64,000 bases of DNA from G963676795 sp963677215 (GCA_963677215.1 OY781919.1:992001-1056000); one strand, 5' to 3'. Shown: positions 34,135-49,586, counted from the first letter of the stretch. Notes: generated by a model not told the origin, from the letters alone. Translations and numbers: made by a program.

Positions 34135-35052
34135 ATGACCCAGTCCGACCTCAAAGCCCGTATCAAGCAACTGGCTGCTGAAAAGCAGGCCCTGATTATA
34201 GCCCACAACTACCAGCGCGACGAAGTTCAGGAGATCGCCGATATCACCGGCGACTCACTGGCCCTGTCGATCGAAGCGGCAAAAACCGACAAACCGGTGA
34301 TCGTCTTCTGTGGCGTACATTTCATGGCTGAAAGCGCAGCAATCCTCGCTCCGGAAAAGACCATCCTGTTGCCACGCGCCGACGCCGGCTGCCCGATGGC
34401 CGACATGGTCACAGCCGAAGGGTTGATCGAGCTGAAAAAGCAACACCCGGACGCGACTGTCGTCACCTATGTCAACTCATCGGCGGCCGTCAAGGCCGAG
34501 AGCGACATCTGCTGCACTAGCTCCAACGCCGTCAACGTTGCCCGCTCCCTCGACGCCAGGAAACTGCTGCTCGTTCCCGACCGCAATCTGGGGCGCTACA
34601 TTGCCAAGCATGTACCGGACAAGGAATGCATCTGTTGGGAAGGCTACTGCCCGACCCACGACCGGCTCAAGACCGAAGAGGTCCTCAAGATGAAGGAAGA
34701 GCACCCGGATGCACTGTTCATGGCCCACCCGGAATGCCGCCCCGACATCCTTGAGCTGGCTGACCACATCTGCTCAACCAGCGGCATGTACGACTTCGCA
34801 CGCAGCAACCCGGCCACCAAATTCATCGTCGCCACCGAAGAGGGGATCCTCTGGCGTCTTAAGAAGGATAACCCTGACAAAACTTTCCTGATGCCGAGCC
34901 GGGCACTGGTCTGCCCGAACATGAAGTTGACCTCCCTGGAAGATATCGTCAAATGTCTGGAAACCATGGAGCCACAGATCACCGTCCCCGAAGATGTCAG
35001 ACTCAAAGCCAAGGGAAGTCTCGACAGAATGCTCGCCGTTCCCCGCGATTGA
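34135..35052 (+). CDS. nadA: Quinolinate synthase NadA
   Basis: A 305-residue enzyme that condenses iminoaspartate with dihydroxyacetone phosphate to quinolinate in NAD biosynthesis. IIAHNYQRDEVQEIADITGDSLALSIEA is the conserved start of the family. The three 4Fe-4S-ligating Cys are expected in VIVFCGVHFMAESAAIL, CWEGYCPTHDRL and ALVCPNMKLTSLEDI, all present, so this is the three-cysteine type. No nadB or nadC is adjacent. It has its own promoter and a long structured leader, divergent from tatBC, and is followed by a hairpin before mfd. Confidence 0.95.
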   Translation: MTQSDLKARIKQLAAEKQALIIAHNYQRDEVQEIADITGDSLALSIEAAKTDKPVIVFCGVHFMAESAAILAPEKTILLPRADAGCPMADMVTAEGLIELKKQHPDATVVTYVNSSAAVKAESDICCTSSNAVNVARSLDARKLLLVPDRNLGRYIAKHVPDKECICWEGYCPTHDRLKTEEVLKMKEEHPDALFMAHPECRPDILELADHICSTSGMYDFARSNPATKFIVATEEGILWRLKKDNPDKTFLMPSRALVCPNMKLTSLEDIVKCLETMEPQITVPEDVRLKAKGSLDRMLAVPRD

Positions 35053-35064
35053 TCACCTATTCAG

Positions 35065-35096
35065 ACAGCCGCCCGTCTTTTTAGACCGGCGGCTGT
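35065..35096 (+). terminator. Hairpin between nadA and mfd, weak terminator
   Basis: ACAGCCGCC and GGCGGCTGT with inner GTCT/AGAC form a long stem. The following TGTGTACCTT is only moderately T-rich, so read-through into mfd 20 bp later is likely. Confidence 0.55.
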
Positions 35097-35117
35097 TGTG
35101 TACCTTAAAGACGTAAA

Positions 35118-38600
<3,483 letters not shown>

Positions 38601-38694
38601 CTATGCTAGGTTCTGTCCGGAAACATCCTCTGAGACTATTAGGTGTAGCCAAAGCTACCAATAGTTTATTCGCTGGCTGAAAGTGCTTTCGACT

Positions 38695-39651
38695 ATGAAA
38701 AAGATTCTTCTGCTGTTGATCTTTCTGCTCATGGCCGCCTGCCAGCAACAGCCTGAGACCGCGGTTCAACAGCAGTCTCAGCCCTTTCTGGTCGTTGGCG
38801 ACAGACATATCTCTGTCGACCAGTTTCACCGGGAGATGAAAGCAGCCTATCCGCAGGTCGACAGCATGAGTGACGAAGACCGCCGACTGCTGGAGAAGCA
38901 ACTGACCAAACAGCTGATCGACCGCGAACTGATCTTTGGCGAAGCGGCACGCCTTAACAGCAGCTACACCCCGGACGAACTGGATGACGCCATGGTTGAC
39001 GTCCGCGGCCAGCTGACCCAGGACGAATTTTTCCAGTTGCTCAAGGACTCAGGGAAAACTCCGACAAACTGGACTGAATCTCTGAAACTTCAGCTGCTGA
39101 CAACCAAGGTCATCAACGCCGTTCTTGCCGACCAGATAAAAATCAGCAATCAGGACGCCATCGATTACTACCGGACCCACAAGCCGCTATTCGACCGTCC
39201 GGAAGAGATTCGCGCCCGGCAGATGCTCTTCAAAACCCGGGAAGACGCGCTGAAGATTCTCGCCCGCCTGCATAAAGGAGAAGACTTTGCCGAGCTGGCC
39301 AGGGACTACTCGCTGTCACCCGACAGCGAAAACGGCGGCTCGCTCGGTTACTTTGCCCGCGGCCAGCTGCCGGAAGAGTTCGACAAGGTTCTCTTCAGAC
39401 TGCCGGTCCGACAGGTCAGCGACCCGGTCAAAAGCCCCTATGGCTATCATCTGTTTCTCGTTGAACGTAAACGAAGCGCCGGCCTGCGCCCCTTTGCCGC
39501 AGTCAAGGACGAGATCATCGACCTGCTGAGCCAGGAGAAAGAAGAGCTGGTTTTTCAACAGTGGCTGGACAAACTGCAAAAGACAACGCAAACTACGGTC
39601 AATTGGGAACTGCTCGAAGAGGCCAAACCAAATCCTCTTCAGGCGCCATAA
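38695..39651 (+). CDS. PpiC-type peptidyl-prolyl isomerase lipoprotein
   Basis: A 318-residue lipoprotein: LLLLIFLLMAAC is a signal with lipobox, giving an acylated Cys at residue 16. A SurA-N-like helical region (about 30-165) precedes a complete parvulin domain (about 170-270) with RARQMLFKTREDALKILARLHKGEDFAELARDYSLSPDSENGGSLGYFARGQLPEEF and YGYHLFLVERKR. It resembles PrsA/PpiD-class periplasmic folding factors. It sits between mfd and a second SurA-like gene, a conserved neighbourhood in Geobacter-type genomes. The ATG at 38695 is chosen over GTG at 38683 because the lipoprotein signal starts there. Confidence 0.9.
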   Translation: MKKILLLLIFLLMAACQQQPETAVQQQSQPFLVVGDRHISVDQFHREMKAAYPQVDSMSDEDRRLLEKQLTKQLIDRELIFGEAARLNSSYTPDELDDAMVDVRGQLTQDEFFQLLKDSGKTPTNWTESLKLQLLTTKVINAVLADQIKISNQDAIDYYRTHKPLFDRPEEIRARQMLFKTREDALKILARLHKGEDFAELARDYSLSPDSENGGSLGYFARGQLPEEFDKVLFRLPVRQVSDPVKSPYGYHLFLVERKRSAGLRPFAAVKDEIIDLLSQEKEELVFQQWLDKLQKTTQTTVNWELLEEAKPNPLQAP

Positions 39652-39743
39652 TCCACACCTGAATCAGTGAGTGTATGGTGGAAAAGTGCTTAAACCTGTC
39701 AGTTCACTCATCTAGATACAGGTTCATACTCAAGGACGAATAT

Positions 39744-40688
39744 ATGATGCTGAAACGGAAAGCTCTGCTCATTTTGCTGATTCTGCTGGTTGCTGTCTCG
39801 CCGCTCTCGGCAAAAACCATCTCCAGAATTGCCGCTGTGGTCAACAACGACATCATCACCACCTATGAGCTCGAACAGGCTTTCAACAAGGTTCTCATGG
39901 CCACCCCCAACAGCGACAGTCTGAACCCGGAACAGCGCAAAAAACTGACCGACTCGACCCTGGATAAGTTGATCAACGACAAACTGATCGAGCAGCGCAC
40001 CAAAGAACTCGAACTGACGGTCGGCGAAAACGAAATCGACAGCGCCGTAGAGAATGTCCGCCAGCAGAACAACCTGAGCACGGAACAGATGCTTCAGGCA
40101 CTCGAGTCCCAAGGGATGAGCATGGAAAGTTACCGGGCACGGCTGAAAAAAGAGATCCTCAACTACAAACTGGTCAACCGCGAAGTTTACAGTAAGATCC
40201 TGATCACCACGGCAGATGCTCGCCAGTATTTCGATGAGCATCTTGACGATTACAAGATCACCTGGAGCATCAGCGTCAATCGTCTCAGTTTCAACCTGAC
40301 CGAAGATAACCGTGCAACCCAGCTGGAACTCCTCGAAGAGAGCCGAAAAAAACTGCTCAAGGGGAAAGATTTCGACAAGATTTTCAGTGAATTTGAGAAG
40401 AGCAATGTCAGCGGTGGAGCGATGAACAACCTGATAGCGACCGACCTGGCCGAACCGATCCGCGACCAGCTCAAAGACCTCAAGCCCGGCGATGTCAGCG
40501 AAGCACTGGAACTGGGTGGCCAACTTCACCTGTTCCAGGTCACCGCCCGCGATTCCGGAACAGATGCGGCGTTTGAAAAGGCCAAGCAGTCGATTATCGA
40601 AAAACTTCAGAAAGAAAATTCAGACGCTAAGTTCGAGGAGTGGAGTAAGGGACTGCGCGAAAATGCCGAGATAGATATTCGCATTTGA
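39744..40688 (+). CDS. SurA-like periplasmic chaperone with degenerate parvulin domain
   Basis: A 314-residue protein. The signal peptide (ALLILLILLVAVSPLSA) is followed by ISRIAAVVNNDIITTYELEQAF, the SurA N-terminal domain opening, and helical KLINDKLIEQRTKELELTVGENEIDSAVENVRQQNNLS. The single C-terminal parvulin-like domain (about 185-285) keeps KGKDFDKIFSEFEKS and DLKPGDVSEALELGGQLHLFQV but lacks several catalytic residues seen in the upstream PpiC protein, so it is probably chaperone-only. E. coli SurA has two parvulin domains; this one is shorter. The ATG at 39744 has AAGGA 7 bp upstream. Confidence 0.85.
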   Translation: MMLKRKALLILLILLVAVSPLSAKTISRIAAVVNNDIITTYELEQAFNKVLMATPNSDSLNPEQRKKLTDSTLDKLINDKLIEQRTKELELTVGENEIDSAVENVRQQNNLSTEQMLQALESQGMSMESYRARLKKEILNYKLVNREVYSKILITTADARQYFDEHLDDYKITWSISVNRLSFNLTEDNRATQLELLEESRKKLLKGKDFDKIFSEFEKSNVSGGAMNNLIATDLAEPIRDQLKDLKPGDVSEALELGGQLHLFQVTARDSGTDAAFEKAKQSIIEKLQKENSDAKFEEWSKGLRENAEIDIRI

Positions 40689-40949
40689 ACCTCCTCAACC
40701 CGGAGCGGCACCTTCACTCACCCTCCCGGTCGACTTGCCCTGGCAAAGCTCTCAATGCTACAAACAGAAGTATTTTGTCACCGTCACCCCCCCAGGAAAC
40801 CGGGGGATTGACGAAAAAAAACTCCAGACCTCGGTTATAACTCATCGAAACATCAAAAGTAATCGGTGATTTATACATCAAAATTGATATATTTAAAAAA
40901 TGCGACCAACTTATTCAAGAGATCATCTCCTTCGTTAAGGAATTGATTA

Positions 40950-43151
40950 ATGATAAAGGCCAATCCCCCCGCAAAACTCAAGCCCCTGAATAATCCTCCC
41001 TTGCGTTGGTTTGTGGCTGTCCTCTGTATTACCTCTCTTTTAATTCTTATCCTTGGCTGGTTTTCCTGGCAATCCTACAAAGAATGGCAGACAACAGCGA
41101 CTAAAGTCGTCCGTCTGCAGGAGTTGATAGGGATCATCAAAACATCGGATGAAATCCTCACCATGTCTGCAAGAATGGCGGCCACGACCGGTGATCTCAC
41201 GTGGGAGAAGCGCTATCTCAATTTTGAGCCGAGTCTCGACAGTGCCATCAAAGAAGCGGTTCAGACCCTGCCGTATGAAAAATTAAGTCATGCGTTTTTA
41301 AAAACCGACGATGCGAACAAAGCTCTCGTGGCCATGGAAAAATAATCCTTCGCGCTTGTCCACCAGCAACGGCAGGAGGAAGCAAAGGAATTGCTGTTCA
41401 GTCGTGAATATGAAGAACAGAAGATGATTTACAGTGACGGCATCATTGAAGCCCTGGCATTCATCAATACGCAAATCGAAAAGGCTTTGACCTCTCAGCA
41501 GCACAGAGCATTCCTGTCTTTTGTCTCTGTCATTGTCGTTCTCATCATGTCATTTTCCGCATGGATCTCGGTGCTGCGCCTGACAGGGTCCTATCTGGAT
41601 CAGCACAACAGAATGGAGTCGGACCTGCGGCAGAATAGGGGATTTCTCGATAACATCATTGAGAACCTGCCATCCATGATATTCATAAAGGACGCGAAGG
41701 ATCTTCGTTACGTGCGCATCAACAAAGCAGTAGAAGACCTGATTGGCTATTCCAGTGAGGAGCTGCTGGGAAAAAATGACTATGACTTCTTCCCTAAAGA
41801 AGAAGCCGATTTCTTCACTCAGAAGGACCGGGAGGTGTTGAGTCAACGCAGACTTCTCGACGTTCCCGAAGAGTCGATTCAGACACGTCTATTTGGCGAG
41901 CGGATTCTTCACACCAAAAAGATCCCTCTTATGGACAAGGAGGGACATCCTGAATACCTGCTTGGGATTTCTGAAGATATTACCGAGCAGAAACATGCCG
42001 AGAATGAGTTGATAATATTCGAGAAAGAACGGATCAAGAGCCAGAAGATCGAATCGATCGGCGCTTTGGCGGGTGGTATAGCCCATGACTTCAACAACCT
42101 GCTGCAAGGTGTTTTCGGCTATATTTCCCTTGCCAAGCTGAGAATCAATGACCCGGACAGGTGCACACAATTACTTGACGAAGCAGAAACCGCACTGCAT
42201 AAGACCGTTAAGCTGACAAATCAGCTGCTGACCTTCTCAAAAGGCGGCAAACCGCTAAGAAAGACCGTCCGCATCCTGCCGATAATAGAAACTGCTGTGA
42301 AGTTCGCGCTGAGCGGTTCCAATTTGACCTATGCCATAACAGCGGACGAGGACCTGTGGAATGTCAGTGTTGATGAGGACCAGATCGGCCAGGTCGTCCA
42401 TAACATCACATTAAACGCCGAACAGTCGATGGCCGATGGCGGAAAACTTCAAATCGAGGCAAGAAACGTCAATATTTCCGGCAAGGACATCCCTACCGAG
42501 CTGGCCAACGGAAAATATGTCGAAATCTCCATCGCCGATACGGGAACCGGCATCGCCGAAGAGCATCTCGACAGGATCTTTGAGCCCTATTTCACGACAA
42601 AAAAGACGGGAAGCGGCCTGGGACTGGCGACTTCCTTCGCCATCATCAAGAACCATAACGGCACAATCAAGGTCAGTTCCAAACTGGCAAGAGGGACCAC
42701 CTTCCGCATTTATCTCCCGTTTTCAGAGGAAACTCCCCAGGATGATCAAGCAAAAGCTGTTCCAGAAGATTCTGTCACACAAGGACGGGTCCTGGTCATG
42801 GATGATGAAGAGGTCGTTCTCACTCTGGCCAGAGAGTTCCTCACGGCTCTCGGCCATGAAGTTGAAACTGCCCGTGATGGCGAAGAAGCGGTCCGTATAT
42901 TCAAGGCTGCCCAGGACCAGGGGAAAAATTTTGATCTGGTCATCCTCGACCTGACCATCCGCGGTGGTCTTGGCGGGGTGGAAACCATCAAAAAGTTGAT
43001 CGCATTGGACGCAGACGTAAAAGCCATCGTGTCCAGCGGCTATTCCGATGATGCCGCCATCGCCAACTACAAACAGCAGGGGTTCAGGGCTGTCCTGAAA
43101 AAGCCTTACCGCATCAATGAGCTTCGCGACACACTCAACGAAGTGCTATAG
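40950..43151 (+). pseudogene. Hybrid histidine kinase interrupted by an in-frame TAA codon
   Basis: Read through, the frame encodes 733 residues. Membrane segment 1 is at about residues 20-42, then a periplasmic helical sensor, then TAA at 41343-41345, then SFALVHQQRQEEAKELLFS in the same frame. Membrane segment 2 follows (FVSVIVVLIMSFSAWISVL), then PAS (FLDNIIENLPSMIFIKD), HisKA (GIAHDFNNLLQGVFGY), HATPase (DTGTGIAE, GSGLGLATSFAI) and a C-terminal receiver (FDLVILDLTIRGG). The homology-like continuity across the TAA indicates a nonsense mutation or a base-call error. A TTG at 41391 preceded by GGAGGA and AAAGGAA could restart translation, giving 586 residues that keep TM2 and all catalytic domains. 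AAGGA precedes the first ATG. It lies between the SurA-like gene and pdxA. Confidence 0.8.
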
Positions 43152-43209
43152 ACACTCGCCCTGAGATCTGACCGTCTACTCGTCTTTGTTTTTCCTTATA
43201 CACCGCCCC

Positions 43210-43239
43210 TTGTCCTGCCCGTTTCAAATCCGCTATAGT
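43210..43239 (+). promoter_or_regulatory. Sigma-70 promoter of pdxA
   Basis: TTGTCC (43210-43215) and TATAGT (43234-43239) are 18 bp apart, about 37 bp before the pdxA ATG, so pdxA need not depend on the interrupted kinase gene upstream. Confidence 0.6.
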
Positions 43240-43275
43240 GTTCTTTTGCCTCATTCTAAAGGACAAAGATTCAAG

Positions 43276-44292
43276 ATGCTGCCTCTGCTGCTGACCATGG
43301 GGGACCCGACCGGCGTCGGCCCGGAACTGATCATCAAAACCCTGCTTGATGGCTCCTTTTCTCAGCTCGATCATCCGCTGGATATCGTCGGCGATGTCGA
43401 GGTGCTGGTCAAAGCCGCCGCTGTTTACAACCAGGACTGCCAGGTTGAGCAGATTTCGGCGGACCTCTTCCGAATCAGCTGCAATGCCCACCAGCTGGCC
43501 GTCCATAACCGCTCGAAGCTTGCCGCAGCTGAAATTGAATACGGCCGCCCCGACCAGCAGTGTGGCCGGGCGATGGCCGATTACATCGAATACGCGACTG
43601 CCCTCTGCCTGGAAGGCAAAGCGGCCGGGATCGTCACCTGCCCGATCAACAAGGCCGCCATCAATACCGCCGGTTGTCACTTTCCCGGCCATACCGAGCT
43701 GCTCTCCGAACGCTGTAACTGTGACAAGGTGGTGATGATGCTGGCGGGCGACAAACTCAAGGTCTGCCTGGTCACCACCCACCTGGCCTACCGTGATGTG
43801 CCTGCAGCTTTAACCACGAAAGAGATCCTCGAAACGATAAAGATTACCGATGAGGCGCTTAAGAGCTATTTCAGCCACAAAACACCGCGTCTGGCGGTAT
43901 TGGCCCTCAACCCGCATGCCGGAGAAGACGGCCTGTTCGGTGATGAGGAAGAACGCCTGATCAAACCAGCGATCGCCGCGGCACAGGAGGCAGGGATTGA
44001 TGCCGACGGCCCTCACAGCGCGGACACGCTTTTCTATTTTGCCGCCAAGGGAGAATACGACGCAGTCGTCTGTATGTACCACGACCAGGGCCTGATCCCG
44101 CTCAAGCTGCTCCACTTCGAAGACGGGGTCAATGTCACCCTGGGGTTGCCGATCGTCCGCACCAGCGTAGACCACGGCACCGCCTACAACCTGGCCGGCA
44201 CCGGCAAAGCTGATAATTCAAGCCTGCGCGCCGCGCTTAAAATGGCTGACGAAATGGCAGCGAATCATCGCATGCTGACAAAGTCAGCATAA
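43276..44292 (+). CDS. pdxA: 4-hydroxythreonine-4-phosphate dehydrogenase PdxA
   Basis: A 338-residue enzyme of the deoxyxylulose-5-phosphate-dependent vitamin B6 pathway; it oxidises 4-phospho-hydroxythreonine with NAD(P) and decarboxylates the product. LLTMGDPTGVGPELIIK is the family opening; metal-binding His residues lie in HFPGHTELLSERC and LVTTHLAYRDVP, and MYHDQGLIPLKLLHFEDGVNVTLGLPIVRTSVDHGTAYNLAGTGKA is the diagnostic C-terminal signature. The start is fixed at 43276 by this N-terminus and by AAGGAC upstream; the reading frame extends further 5' but is not needed. A hairpin repeat follows immediately. Confidence 0.95.
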   Translation: MLPLLLTMGDPTGVGPELIIKTLLDGSFSQLDHPLDIVGDVEVLVKAAAVYNQDCQVEQISADLFRISCNAHQLAVHNRSKLAAAEIEYGRPDQQCGRAMADYIEYATALCLEGKAAGIVTCPINKAAINTAGCHFPGHTELLSERCNCDKVVMMLAGDKLKVCLVTTHLAYRDVPAALTTKEILETIKITDEALKSYFSHKTPRLAVLALNPHAGEDGLFGDEEERLIKPAIAAAQEAGIDADGPHSADTLFYFAAKGEYDAVVCMYHDQGLIPLKLLHFEDGVNVTLGLPIVRTSVDHGTAYNLAGTGKADNSSLRAALKMADEMAANHRMLTKSA

Positions 44293-44303
44293 ATCGACAT
44301 GCC

Positions 44304-44578
44304 TGTTCCAAGCATATACAAGCCGGGAACCAGCGGTTTTCTGGTCTTTGACTTCTGTCCGATAGCCAGACAACCCAAAAGTCAAAACCACGGGGTCGCG
44401 CCCCCGAACGGCGCCCTCCTTTTGGCCTGGGCCCCAAAAGGAGGCAAAAACGCCCTTTTATATTGTCGTCAGGACGCCTGCGTTTCTCCTTAACTTCGCA
44501 CCAGCAGCTGACAACGCGCCCCACGATGAACAAGTTCATCTAATGGGCAGAATCGCAAAACTCCGCGTGCGGAGTTTT
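44304..44578 (-). repeat. Multi-hairpin repeat, copy A (inverted relative to copy B)
   Basis: Read on the minus strand it begins with the hairpin AAAACTCCGC-AC-GCGGAGTTTT, then TTCTGCCCATTAG, the hairpin GATGAAC-TT-GTTCATC, GTGGGGCGCGTTGTCAG, a third hairpin CCTCCTTTTGG...CCAAAAGGAGG, a GC-rich block (GGGGGCGCGACCCCG), GGTTTTGA, and ends in GGTTCCCGGCTTG and ATATGCTTGGAACA. Copy B at 48957-49412 has the same order of blocks with different but still complementary stem sequences. No coding potential is evident. It fills most of the pdxA-uvrA gap. Confidence 0.7.
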
Positions 44579-44619
44579 GATGAAAAATAGTTGGAACAAG
44601 CACAGAACTATTTTGTTGC

Positions 44620-44784
44620 CATCCGGAAACTCCGGAGGCAACGCATAAGTCTTCAGATTGGAAACGAGCATTTTTTCGTTGTGGCTAGAAAATCAAGGGG
44701 TTGCGCGGAGGCGTAGTACTTTACGCCGCACAAGCAAGCCCGCAGATTGACGCCGCCACAGCGGAAAAGAGCCGTTTCCGGATG
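44620..44784. repeat. Second small inverted-repeat element upstream of uvrA
   Basis: CATCCGGAAAC (44620-44630) and GTTTCCGGATG (44774-44784) are perfect inverted ends of a 165-bp unit. Its left side is itself a hairpin (GTTGCC..CCGGA/TCCGG..GGCAAC, 44615-44642), and its centre has GGCGTA/TACGCC arms near 44705-44722. It ends about 30 bp before uvrA and carries no gene, so the uvrA promoter must lie in or next to it. Confidence 0.55.
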
Positions 44785-44814
44785 AAAACTATTTAAACCG
44801 GAACTGGATAGATC

Positions 44815-47612
<2,798 letters not shown>

Positions 47613-47637
<25 letters not shown>

Positions 47638-48140
47638 ATCGCGTCAAGCTCCTCGGCTTCTGCTGACAACGGGGAGCTTGACAGTTCGTCACCAGTCCCA
47701 CTGTGAGACTTTCCGGCCTTGAACAGTCCGTGCTTTGCATCGTGCCTGAATTTGACGCTGGTTCCGGCAAGGCTGGGAAGCGGGTAGCAGATCAGGTAGG
47801 AAGCCACCGGGCTCAGATCGACCTTGAGCAGCAGGGTATGAAAAATGACCCGCAGGATAAAACTGGTAAGAGCGCCTCTGACATTTGAGGCGGCCAGGGT
47901 CCTGACCGCTGCAAGACGCATCTTGACAGGTTTGTCGAGATTCAGCAGGTAGTAAAAGCAGATATTGCCAAGGTAAAAGCCAAATATCTTGGCCAGCGCT
48001 GTACCAAGGGCAGCTTTCCCCGAAGAACATTCCAGCCCAAGTAAGCTGTAATTTGCATAGATCGAAAGCGAATAGCCCACCACCCCGCCACTGATCCAGC
48101 TGACAAGATATTTTGCATTATCGGTTGAGAGAAGTTTCAC
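47613..48140 (-). CDS. Small membrane protein of unknown function, GtrA-like layout
   Basis: A 175-residue protein with about four hydrophobic segments (WISGGVVGYSLSIYANYSLLGL, GTALAKIFGFYLGNICFYYLL, ALTSFILRVIFHTLLL, ASYLICYPLPSLAGTSV) and a polar Ser/Glu-rich tail. The four-helix layout is reminiscent of GtrA-like flippases, but the motifs do not match well, so I give no family. Its stop lies inside the end of uvrA on the other strand. Confidence 0.6.
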
Positions 48141-48424
48141 GCGTCGACCATATTCGCATCAGGCCCGATTACCTGTTTGAAAACTATGGCAATCCGGTTA
48201 GGCTTTGATGAAGAAAATCCCTCAATGGACAATTTTCATTTACAGATTTTCTGGACAATAAATGCAAATTTTGCAGAATCTGCCGGTTTTTGTCATTCTC
48301 GACTATTTTTCTTGCCTTCTCAAAGGTCGAAGCTGTCAGCGTCCGCTTCATGAAGCAGAACAAGCTGCTGAAAATCCGTAAACTAATTATTTCTTTTCGC
48401 ACTAACCTGGAAAATTCAGGAAAT

Positions 48425-48441
48425 CCGGCATAGCTCTTGCT
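48425..48441 (+). promoter_or_regulatory. Sigma-54 promoter of the PEGA lipoprotein gene
   Basis: CCGGCATAGCTCTTGCT has the GG (48427-48428) and GC (48439-48440) doublets exactly 10 bp apart and a perfect TTGCT -12 element; the -24 side deviates (CGGCAT for TGGCAC). Transcription would begin near 48452, 33 bp before the ATG. The rest of 48141-48485 is AT-rich and shows no gene. Confidence 0.6.
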
Positions 48442-48485
48442 GAAACATTTGATAAATAAAATGAAAAGTTTCCCAGGAGTTTAAA

Positions 48486-48878
48486 ATGAAAAGACAGTTT
48501 ATCGCCCTCTTTGTCCTTGTTGCTTTTGTCAGTGCCTGCGCCCCTCACCAGGCGTTGATCCAATCCGATCCACCGGGCGCCATGGTCGTCATCAACGGCC
48601 ACGAAGTCGGCAAAACCCCAGTCTACTACGATTATGCCCTCAGCACAGGAAAACAGCACCAGGTTGAACTGGTCCGCTACGGCTATGAAGATGTCAGCAT
48701 GACTATCAAAGCCGACAAGACCGACAGCGGCGCGATGAAGCGCTGGCTGGTCGCCGGAGCCGTCTGGAGCCCGCTGTGGCTCGGCACCTTCTTCACCAAA
48801 AAGCTGAAAGAGAGCTACATGTTCGTCATGAAGCGCGACACCCCGGAAATGACCGCCAGTATCGAGCGCGCACACTGA
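48486..48878 (+). CDS. PEGA-domain lipoprotein
   Basis: A 130-residue lipoprotein: signal FIALFVLVAFVSAC with lipobox Cys at about residue 19. A PEGA-type beta domain follows (ALIQSDPPGAMVVINGHEVGKTPVYYDYALSTGKQHQVELVRYGYEDVSM), with SDPPGA and GKTP as hallmarks. A Trp-rich hydrophobic patch (RWLVAGAVWSPLWLGTFF) may be a membrane-associated or re-entrant segment. PEGA domains are found in surface-layer and envelope proteins; the function is unknown. CCAGGAG precedes the ATG and a sigma-54 promoter lies upstream. Confidence 0.82.
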   Translation: MKRQFIALFVLVAFVSACAPHQALIQSDPPGAMVVINGHEVGKTPVYYDYALSTGKQHQVELVRYGYEDVSMTIKADKTDSGAMKRWLVAGAVWSPLWLGTFFTKKLKESYMFVMKRDTPEMTASIERAH

Positions 48879-48905
48879 TCGACCACATCACACAGCTCCC
48901 CGTAA

Positions 48906-48928
48906 GAACCGGGCAAAATGCCCGGTTC
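48906..48928 (+). terminator. Terminator after the PEGA lipoprotein gene
   Basis: GAACCGGGCA-AAA-TGCCCGGTTC is a perfect 10-bp stem 28 bp after the stop; the following GGTCTGTCTGTTTCTTC is moderately T-rich. Confidence 0.75.
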
Positions 48929-48956
48929 GGTCTGTCTGTTTCTTCATCCATTAATC

Positions 48957-49412
48957 AAAACTCAGCCGTGCTGAGTTTTTCCGGTTCTGCCCATTAGCTG
49001 AGCGCGGTTCAGCGTGGGGCGCGTTGTCAGTTGCTGGTGTGATCCTACGTGGAGAATAGGATCAATCCTCGCCAGCATTAAAAACTGCCCTTTTCTGCAT
49101 ACTCTTTTGTGGCAAGACAAAAGAGTATGGCGGCGGTCGGGGCCGCGACCCCGAGGTTTTGATCTTGAACTTGTCAGACTCTGAATTTGACAGGCAGAAC
49201 CGCCGGTTCCCGTACCGGCAGACGGCACCCTTTTTCTTTGATCGCAAAGAAAAAGGGTGGAAAAAGAAACTCTTTAAAAAACACTGACGAAAATTGCTTC
49301 TACCGACTTCGTAGCTTTTAGGCTGCTATTCTCTACTCGCTCAGACGAGTCGCTAAGCGCCTCGAATTCGCGCAATCGCAAAGCCGGTTCCCGGCTTGAT
49401 ATGCTTGAAACA
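48957..49412 (+). repeat. Multi-hairpin repeat, copy B
   Basis: The same block order as copy A (44304-44578) but on the plus strand: hairpin AAAACTCAGC-CGT-GCTGAGTTTT, TTCTGCCCATTAG, hairpin GCTGA...TCAGC, GTGGGGCGCGTTGTCAG, hairpin CATACTCTTTTGT...ACAAAAGAGTATG, GGGGCCGCGACCCCG, GGTTTTGA, GGTTCCCG, and an end GGTTCCCGGCTTG / ATATGCTTGAAACA. It is about 180 bp longer than copy A because a further segment with the hairpin ACCCTTTTTCTTTG...CAAAGAAAAAGGGT is inserted between two copies of GGTTCCCG (49205 and 49386). No coding region is evident. Confidence 0.7.
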
Positions 49413-49513
49413 ACCATCAATCCGAACAGGTCAGTTCGTTCATATTTTCCATTTCAAATCAGTAATTTCGGCAACTTGCTAAAACCAAGTGAAAACAATC
49501 AATATCTTCCCAC

Positions 49514-49542
49514 TTGGCAAGTCTGCACCAGTAGACTATGAT
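49514..49542 (+). promoter_or_regulatory. Sigma-70 promoter of the zinc-ribbon gene
   Basis: TTGGCA (49514-49519) and TATGAT (49537-49542) are exactly 17 bp apart, placing the transcription start about 37 bp before the chosen ATG at 49587. Confidence 0.65.
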
Positions 49543-49586
49543 GAGCTTTCCTGTATTTACATATTGTTCAACGAATGGAGCAGTTG

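Noticed and set aside
40789..40808. CCCCCC/GGGGG hairpin after the SurA-like gene as a terminator
   Set aside because: It is followed by ATTGACG and an A-run rather than T's on the plus strand, and no minus-strand gene ends there.
41343..41345. Recoding (selenocysteine or pyrrolysine) at the kinase stop codon
   Set aside because: The codon is TAA, used by neither system, and no insertion-type hairpin is evident.
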